Shown here piece after piece: positions 60,603 to 64,000 of a stretch of DNA of 64,000 bases (its first letter is position 1; each line of letters begins with the position of its first letter). The DNA comes from Rehmannia glutinosa (lineage: Eukaryota; Streptophyta; Magnoliopsida; Lamiales; Orobanchaceae). A program made the translations under genes and the position numbers. The notes under the pieces are model-generated. The model searched no databases, was not told the origin of the DNA, and was given only the letters and a program-made list of their open reading frames with translations. The stretch is from positions 412,341 through 476,340 of the forward strand of contig JABTTQ020000016.1 in NCBI GenBank assembly GCA_016081115.2. The letters are read 5' to 3'.

Positions 60603-61093
60603 TAGAAATGACAAAATACCCCAAACCCGATCGGAGAACCCGCACCGCCCGAACCCGATGGGGAATCCCCGCACCGATTATGTCAATGGGGCGGGATGGG
60701 TTTAGATCACCCCAATCCCGCCATACCCCCTCCCTGCCCGACTTTATAAATATATGTAATTATATATTAAGTATATTTCATATTGTATATATATTATATA
60801 TGGAAATATTATTTTCTAAAAATTATCATCTACTATTTAATTAGTTAATATACTTGATGATAACTTCTAAAAGTATTAACAAAAATATAACACAAAAATT
60901 TAACAAAATATGTATATATTTTTGTTAAAATATATGAATTGAGAATTAAAAATATTATTTAAATTATTAAAATACAAATGGGGGATACCCGCTGCCGCCC
61001 TCGATTCTCCCCGCCTTGATCGTGACCCGATTCTTAGCAGGATGGGTATGGGAATGCCAAAACCCGCCACGACTCGTCCCGTTGCCACTCCTA
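60603..61093. mobile_element. hAT-type non-autonomous element
   Basis: Ends TAGAAATGACAAAATACC and, inverted, TAGGAGTGGCAACGGGAC. A perfect 8-bp repeat AGAAAACT flanks it (60595-60602 and 61094-61101). It has GC-rich ends (CCCGAACCCGATGGGG type) around an AT-rich core. No transposase. Confidence 0.85.
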
Positions 61094-61101
61094 AGAAAAC
61101 T

Positions 61102-61832
61102 AACACTTCACCATCTTGAATTGTGTAATCATGGACGGATTTATTTGCTCAATCCATCAATAAAAAAGAACGTGTCATACAGGTTGATCATTTTGACCAT
61201 CCAAGTGAGTCCGTTCACATTATGCGAATCACAATATAATGATATAAAACCATTCAAATGACGTGCGAATTTAGATGAAATACGCTGACACAAAAAATTT
61301 AATATAACTACAATTTGAAGAGATAATGACACGACATCATAATTAGTTAAGTTTTGTAATGAATTTCTAATGGAATAATAGAATAAGTTATTCCAATAAA
61401 TCCCTTACAAAATAATAATAAGAAAAATCAAAATTATAAAACTAACCAGTAGGTATTTAATTTAAATTAGCATCCTCATGGGCATCCGACAAGGTAAGCA
61501 TGGGTTTATCACTAAGTATTTACTTAACTATTTTTCAATTCTAAAAGAATTTTATTTGCCATCACTAACTAAATTACGTAAAAAGTCGTACTAAAAAATA
61601 TATGGAAAAAGCGGGGTATTTCTATAGATTATTCGAGACAAAAAGAAGAAATTTGGAAGTGGTTGATGTGTTTTATTTGAAATTAGTTTCACAAAATCAA
61701 AGAGTTAGTATAAGGAATAATAAAAATAAACAAATCATAATTCAAAATACAACTTAAAAAAAATACAACAAAACTATCGGGAATAATCAAAAAATAAACA
61801 AATACTTTTTTTATTAAACTCACCAAAGTAAC
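61102..61832. other. Intergenic, no gene recognised
   Basis: AT-rich sequence between the hAT-type element and the gypsy LTR. No feature recognised. Confidence 0.5.
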
Positions 61833-63591
61833 CGATGGCTCAAAAAGTTACTCTAGAAAACCGTAGGCAAGTACACCTATCGCTTTGTAGTATAGATTAT
61901 CGAGTATTGCGAGTGTTATTCCCACGAAGTATTGTAAGTACTAATAATTACCGTCTTTTTGTTATCTAATCTAGCAATTTTTTGAGTTTTGTTTGTTAAA
62001 ATGGAAAATGAAAAATAGAGAATTTAAAATAATTGCAACTTACAAAAAGATTAAATAAAAGTAGATTGTAGAATTAAGAAATCAAGAGCTAGAAATGTGT
62101 TTGAATGTAAATCCCTCTAGAATATTTTTTGTGATTCAACAAGATAAAAATACAACCATAAGCCCTAAGCAAAAACCAACCTCGTTTAATAAAATCTCAT
62201 GTTATGTGGATCGTTGAAATTCCCGATTTAAGTTAAACCTCTATCGAGCGCGAATAACTTCTAATCTCAAGTTGATTAATCGAAATCTCTTTCTAGTTAA
62301 AACCCCCAAGACAACATTATAACGATTTATGAATTCCCATATTAGGTTTGACCCTAATCTAGAAGATTTATGTCGTCTCATATCTAGGATTGCATGCAAC
62401 TTTTCACTTATATAGGTTCTATTTCACCATGAATCTCTCGATTTCCGGATGAAAAATAAACTTCAAATCAATATTGCGCATATACCAATTAGAATGAATA
62501 AAGCATAATATAAGTGAATCACACAAAACATGAAGATTTTATTAAAAACATACAAGCTCTTTAATCACAAATTCATTCTAGAGTTCATTACATTCAAACA
62601 CTAGAAATTTAGCTACTCATGGTTTTGACAAAAGAGTATACTACACAAGAAGATATGAATAAAATGAACATGGTGTACTTAGCTCTTATTCAAGACCAAT
62701 ACAAGATTTCTCCTTAGTTGATTGCAATGATGTTGAGCTCGTTCTTCTCCTTTATCGCTCTTCAACTTCCAACTCTCTACCTCTCTTTTATCCTCTCAAT
62801 GTATTTTGCTTTGAAACTTAGAATATACAATGAATATACAATGAATGTCTCTATCAATGAATACTACATGAAATATAGGCACCATCTTTGTGAAAGAACA
62901 CATCAATAATGCTAAAAAAGCTCCATGCTCCCATGGTTGTTGGTTGAATCATTGTGTGCACATTCATGGTTGAGTTGGTTGAATCATTGTATTCACATGA
63001 CAATACTCCACTTCCATTGGTTGAGTTGGTTGAATAATTGTGTCCACATGACAATTGAGGGAATACTAGAGTTTGGTGCGCAAAGAAATGAGATATAAAA
63101 ATTGCTCAAAGGTTGTCGAAAAGCAAAAAGGAAAGCTTCCATAATTTCCGCCAAAAGAATATCCAGATCGGAAAAACACGCCCGTGCTTTAAAAGCACGG
63201 GCATGTCGTGTTTTTGATTTTCTTAACACGGCCGTATTTCTTGAAAAGCACGGTCCGGCCGTGTTTGGTACGTCGGGATCGAAAAATTGCTCGTTTTTTA
63301 CTTAAAAAGCACGGCCGTGCTTAAAAACATACCCGCCCGTGTTTGATCGAAAAGGTGAAATGACGTTTAGCTTGGGATTTTGAGTGTTTTGCATCCAAAA
63401 ACACCGGTATGTTTTGACATGAAACCATGGCCCAAAATTCACCAAAAACAGACTCCAAATCATCAATCTACACCAATAAAAACACCTTGGAGTAATGTGA
63501 ACTATGTATAATAAAAATTTATGAAACTAACAATAAAATAACCAAATCATACTCAAATATACACATAAAACATGCATAAAGACCATTATCA
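61833..63591 (-). mobile_element. 3' LTR of a Ty3/gypsy Tat-type element
   Basis: On the minus strand it begins TGATAATGGTC at 63591 and ends near GAGCCATCG at 61833, about 1.76 kb. It is related to the solo LTR at 24208-25888, sharing the start, the CACGGCCGTG palindrome block (here 63180-63345) and the end AGGTGCACTTGCCTACGG. The polypurine-side motif lies directly upstream on the same strand, so this is the 3' LTR. The element body continues beyond 64000. Confidence 0.8.
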
Positions 63592-63610
63592 AACCACTCC
63601 AACTTTGAAC

Positions 63611-63630
63611 TTTGCTTGTCCTCAAGCAAA
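63611..63630 (-). other. Tat-type motif next to the polypurine tract
   Basis: TTTGCTTGAGGACAAGCAAA on the minus strand, a perfect 8-bp hairpin with a 4-base loop. This motif is known just upstream of the 3' LTR in Tat-lineage gypsy elements, and it fixes the orientation of the LTR at 61833-63591. Confidence 0.75.
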
Positions 63631-64000
63631 ACATTAAATCAATAAGAATGGTTCAATAAATTACAACACACAAGGATTTTTTTTTCAACACATTGAACAC
63701 AAACAATCAAGTTTTCTTTCTCAACCTTAATTAACCATTCAAGAAAACACGTTTTGCAAAGCGATCGATCATCAAGAAAGACTGTAATATCGCAGCATTA
63801 TTCAAACTTGAAATCATCTCCACAGATATTGATAGCTATGAATAACTTCAATTCAATAATGTCATGAATGTTGGGATTTGGTCCAAAGATCCTGAATGTG
63901 GGTTTTAAAAGAAAGAGCGCGGCCCGCGATTCGAACTCGTGAGCTGGATTGCACGATTAAAGGATATCTTAAAGGATATGATTTGACTACCTATACCAAT
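63631..64000 (-). mobile_element. Internal 3' end of the Tat-type element (runs off the window)
   Basis: Non-coding AT-rich sequence upstream of the 3' LTR motif on the minus strand. A tRNA-like GTTCGAAT phrase lies near 63930-63945. It is too short to tell whether further coding sequence follows. Confidence 0.5.

Noticed and set aside
63930..63960. tRNA-like GTTCGAAT phrase
   Set aside because: Only a B-box-like piece is present; no A-box, anticodon arm or acceptor pairing.

Overview
The window reads as nuclear DNA from a flowering plant, probably a eudicot. It is AT-rich, has long (TA)n and (TC)n tracts, short genes with GT-AG introns, and a dense layer of nested transposons. I recognise six protein-gene loci. 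In order they are an OEP16-type plastid outer-envelope channel (+, 9712-14053), a mitochondrial-type P-class PPR protein (-, 15149-17190), two copies of a type 1 metallothionein (+, 19620-21207 and 30864-31548), a TRM/DUF4378-type protein (-, 33354-36843), and a fasciclin-like arabinogalactan protein resembling FLA4/SOS5 (+, 49769-51035). They are independent loci, not a pathway or cluster. OEP16 and the PPR gene are convergent neighbours.

Region by region: 1-4730 is a nest of elements sitting between (TA)n microsatellites, one of them split by a solo LTR. 5250-8935 holds a PIF/Harbinger-type MITE and a LINE relic split by a hAT-type MITE. 9712-17190 holds OEP16 and the PPR gene. 18360-31900 is the metallothionein duplication. 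Its two arms carry different transposon insertions, and in several cases the other arm still has the empty target site. Between the arms lies a truncated Ty1/copia element with a Ty3/gypsy solo LTR inside it. 33354-36843 is the TRM-like gene, whose first intron holds a likely plastid-DNA insertion ending in the 3' part of trnG-UCC. 38400-40919 is a four-layer transposon nest. 45190-46713 is a LINE tail with poly(A). 48090-49170 is a copia gag relic whose zinc knuckle is split by a small hAT-type element. 51036-61830 is mostly featureless AT-rich DNA with two tRNA-derived SINEs and small hAT-type elements. 61833-64000 is the 3' LTR and 3' end of a minus-strand Tat-type gypsy element that runs off the window.

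Four of the six genes are broken by small indels, mostly one base short in a homopolymer (A, C or G runs). The same fault in unrelated genes points to uncorrected long-read homopolymer error rather than to several pseudogenes. I treat these loci as probably real genes with damaged consensus.

I did not find a convincing new biological system. The most informative material is the set of filled and empty insertion sites in the duplicated metallothionein region, a high-copy fold-back element family (termini GGGATAATTAC) seen about ten times, and the (TA)n-associated elements, two of which differ by an internal inversion.
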